Assembly (NCBI GenBank): GCA_009775265.1
Contig: VSPG01000028.1
Location: 1 to 26,655 of the forward strand
Direction of reading: 5' to 3'
Source of the DNA: Muribaculaceae bacterium
GTDB taxonomy: Bacteria > Bacteroidota > Bacteroidia > Bacteroidales > Muribaculaceae
DNA: 26,655 nt
Position numbers and translations under genes: made by a program. The stretch's first letter is position 1; each line of letters starts with the position of its first letter. A model generated the notes under the pieces. That model searched no databases, was not told the DNA's origin, and saw nothing but the letters and a program-made list of their open reading frames with translations. Shown piece after piece: positions 25,401 through 26,655 of this stretch.

Positions 25401-26655
25401 AAGCATTCCCGACCTGCCGAACGCCAACGTCTCCGGAGCTGTCACCACAGCCGTACGCGGCCGCGACATAAACCTCAAGATTACCCCGAAAGCAAGTTCG
25501 CACACTATTGACGTCATTCTCAACGGCGACACCATCCTCACAGGCGGCAAGACGTTCAATTATTCGTTCATTGCCAAACAGGACATGGACTTCGACGTCA
25601 GAATCGTTCCCCCGGTCTCATACACAGAAGCGACAATCGTGCTCAAGGAAGGCGAACATCTCTACCTCTCCGGCTATGAAGGAATCGACAACTGGGGACA
25701 GATCAATTACGCGACCGCCGAAAAGTTCCGCAACATCACAAAGCTGAAAATCGTAGGAAAAGTCGACTTCTACGACTTCAACCTGTTCAGAGAAAACTAT
25801 TGGGTGGCAGCTAATATCCGATACCTTGACCTTTCTGAAGCACAATTCGTAAGCGACCGCGGCAAACCCGCGTCAGAAGGTCTCGACAACGTATTCCCGA
25901 GCAGAGCGTTATATAACCCCCAGCTGCCCGGATGCTTTGTTGAAGAAATAGTGCTTCCCAATACTCTTACCCAATTCGACAGCGATGCATTCAAGGGATG
26001 CAGCCGCCTAAAAGAAGTCAAACTTCCCGAGAACCTCCGTTATTGGAAAACCGGCAAAACAATTTCCAACGGAATACTGAAAAATCTGACTCGAGGAGGA
26101 TTGCTTGACGACGTGTTCACAGGATGCAGCGCTCTCGAAACCATTTATGCACCTTGTGTTCCCGGACCCGACGGCAACATCGGACACTGGTATTATTCTC
26201 AATATCACCAGCTCCGGACCGGTTTCCCCGACAACAAAAAAGTAACTGTAATCGTACCGGATGAATATCTCGAAGCGTATAAGACGCCCCGTGTAGGCAC
26301 TGGTGATTTCGAGAGCGACTGGTCCAACGGATGGCATGCTGCAGGTTTCAATATTTTGAGCGTGTACCCCGTGTACTCTCTCAACTTCGATGCCTCGAAA
26401 TGCTTCGTGACTGATGACGAAATCAAAAGCAACGTGTCAAGGGCTGCCGTGTTCCTCAAAGACAACATTGAGCGCGAGAGCATCGAACGCAAACTTTTCA
26501 TAGCAGCCAAAAGCGACATCGCCGAAGGGCGCCCCGACGGCATTGACGCATTCAACCCCGGTTGCAAGGTGAAAGTCTACGACAACGGAACCCTGCTACC
26601 CGAAGATGCCATAGCTGCCGACGGCTCTATCACGGTTACATACTACAACCCGAAC
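22456..26655 (+). CDS. Secreted C10 family cysteine peptidase with duplicated beta/LRR modules, 3' end outside the window
   Basis: The frame is open for 1400 codons, from ATG at 22456 to the last base. Residues 1-23 are a signal peptide (cleavage near VHA). Residues about 25-110 resemble the streptopain-type propeptide. The C10 catalytic domain (about 150-355) has Cys173 in VGCVGTAMAIIMKHH, His306 in GHAFVADGYD, and INWGWGG (322-328). This papain-like fold cleaves proteins outside the cell. Behind it a beta-rich module (392-490), a second (496-581), an LRR_5/BspA-like segment (about 583-720) and a short beta segment recur about 480 residues later (from 876). The LRR units show forms such as LKEVLLPNSL and LKEVKLPENL. 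The C-terminal end, which would show a T9SS sorting domain or other anchor, is not in the window. Full length is therefore unknown and clearly large for the family. Confidence 0.92.
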   Translation, partial: MLKHFSKVLIFTLLACASSTVHAAVVSEDEARQCAAEFFSASRQERLASVDALELAHMAGNASNPLYYVFNARDGHGFIIISADDCTDPILGYSFENSFNGSSAPAAMKWMLSGLEKEIKAAPQLQKPTSVAERRNIVRRAGTSTSPIELKTALWRQEAPFNQAIPNRPLVGCVGTAMAIIMKHHEFPTRGTGSYNGVNFDVEYNWDAMLDGNYMGGYSEEQAEAVSTLFLHTATSIGTQFGMSGSSAYEVRVPAALTQYFGYDPGVSYKKRSEASSQAEFDRIVAEEIKSGRPVLYCGQDVTIGHAFVADGYDPATGMIYINWGWGGLANGWFRTTMLNPNASHSYSFNNLVTIVYNIKPGTGDNTMWSPIHITADSGQPGMGSDMVSLSAGQNFTVRVGNLKNVSYTDFNGKIAVSLFDEAGNFKALLSQARDFSLKSMYVLNSGYYDFRQCALPAGASVSAGDMVRIATSADNGVTWQAVPGELITVNEIPALRTEPDWFDIKFPSSVAGVSYEGESRVIRGWDYAFSVTPQNPAEDVVTVKANGYILNPVANSYNYRVANVKEDQIIDIIVQKASEVKEKRSIWVGEAGTLSTIISDIDAGIIKDLTLFGSIDARDFEFMRTKMDLTRLDISSVYIAANGTNQANALPKSAFQGKGRLKEVLLPNSLNRINNAAFRQCGITSIVIPAGVSTYEYNVFLGASALRDIWVGRTKAEFINWCVLSGTNKGAMTLHVPNETARNNYSNKEYWKEIGNIVVDPIPVQNDFAFAVMEDNSVKFECETPNGRLEKGTTVTFTAQYTADNDDRMAVYANSTLLTPDAQGVYSTTINGNTIVHFDLIKPTPVVTAASSPWQITDTGGTIGMFSDAVNVIPGVNFAVRINAFSVPSEYNSMFWAMALTDASGNIKEFISPVSTWGGAHGNNLKMTVNCCVKEASVREGNMLRLVTSHNKKTWYLVEGSNEDVVDALPALNNQTPVYNISIPDLPNANVSGAVTTAVRGRDINLKITPKASSHTIDVILNGDTILTGGKTFNYSFIAKQDMDFDVRIVPPVSYTEATIVLKEGEHLYLSGYEGIDNWGQINYATAEKFRNITKLKIVGKVDFYDFNLFRENYWVAANIRYLDLSEAQFVSDRGKPASEGLDNVFPSRALYNPQLPGCFVEEIVLPNTLTQFDSDAFKGCSRLKEVKLPENLRYWKTGKTISNGILKNLTRGGLLDDVFTGCSALETIYAPCVPGPDGNIGHWYYSQYHQLRTGFPDNKKVTVIVPDEYLEAYKTPRVGTGDFESDWSNGWHAAGFNILSVYPVYSLNFDASKCFVTDDEIKSNVSRAAVFLKDNIERESIERKLFIAAKSDIAEGRPDGIDAFNPGCKVKVYDNGTLLPEDAIAADGSITVTYYNPN

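Noticed and set aside
24658..25503. Long minus-strand open frame of 281 codons opposite the C10 protease tail
   Set aside because: It lies wholly inside the strongly supported plus-strand protease frame, has a composition typical of an antisense shadow (rich in Val, Gly, Cys, His, Tyr) and no recognisable motif or promoter.

Overview
This window looks like chromosomal DNA of a Bacteroidota bacterium, most likely order Bacteroidales and perhaps a gut Muribaculaceae-type organism. The support is Bacteroidota-type promoters (TTTG, 19-20 bp, TAnnTTTG), a SprA-type type IX secretion (T9SS) translocon gene, a Wza/BY-kinase capsule operon, and a C10 (streptopain-like) protease carrying BspA-like leucine-rich repeats. 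The family-level placement is inference. All large genes appear intact except the last, which runs off the right edge.

Left part (1-10450, all on the minus strand): an eight-gene surface polysaccharide operon transcribed right to left with gaps of 5-51 bp. In transcription order it encodes the lipid-linked initiating sugar-phosphate transferase (WecA-like), a Wza-type outer membrane export lipoprotein, a Wzz/BY-kinase chain-length regulator, WecB and WecC (UDP-GlcNAc to UDP-ManNAc to UDP-ManNAcA), a UDP-glucuronate 4-epimerase-like enzyme, UDP-glucose 6-dehydrogenase and one GT2 glycosyltransferase. The precursors point to an acidic, uronic-acid-rich polymer. No flippase or polymerase gene lies in the window. 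The operon has a probable promoter near 10677-10708 and a leader of about 220 nt that contains an ops-like GGCGGTAG. At the far left a separate leftward promoter fires out of the window.

Middle (10451-21054, plus strand): a divergent promoter region, a SulP anion transporter with a STAS domain, a very small Val/Ala-rich lipoprotein under an almost ideal promoter and followed by a strong terminator, then ruvA and the 2489-residue sprA, 5 bp apart. The start of sprA contains two tandem GC-rich hairpins inside the signal-peptide codons.

Right part (21059-26655): a membrane acyltransferase convergent with sprA (4 bp between stop codons), a tRNA-Cys(GCA) with its own promoter and a perfect palindromic terminator, and the first 1400 codons of a giant secreted C10 cysteine protease. 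Its downstream region is built from a duplicated unit of roughly 480 residues containing beta-rich modules and LRRs. The most promising items for follow-up are the sprA hairpins, the polysaccharide leader, the lipoprotein/terminator/ruvA arrangement and the modular protease.
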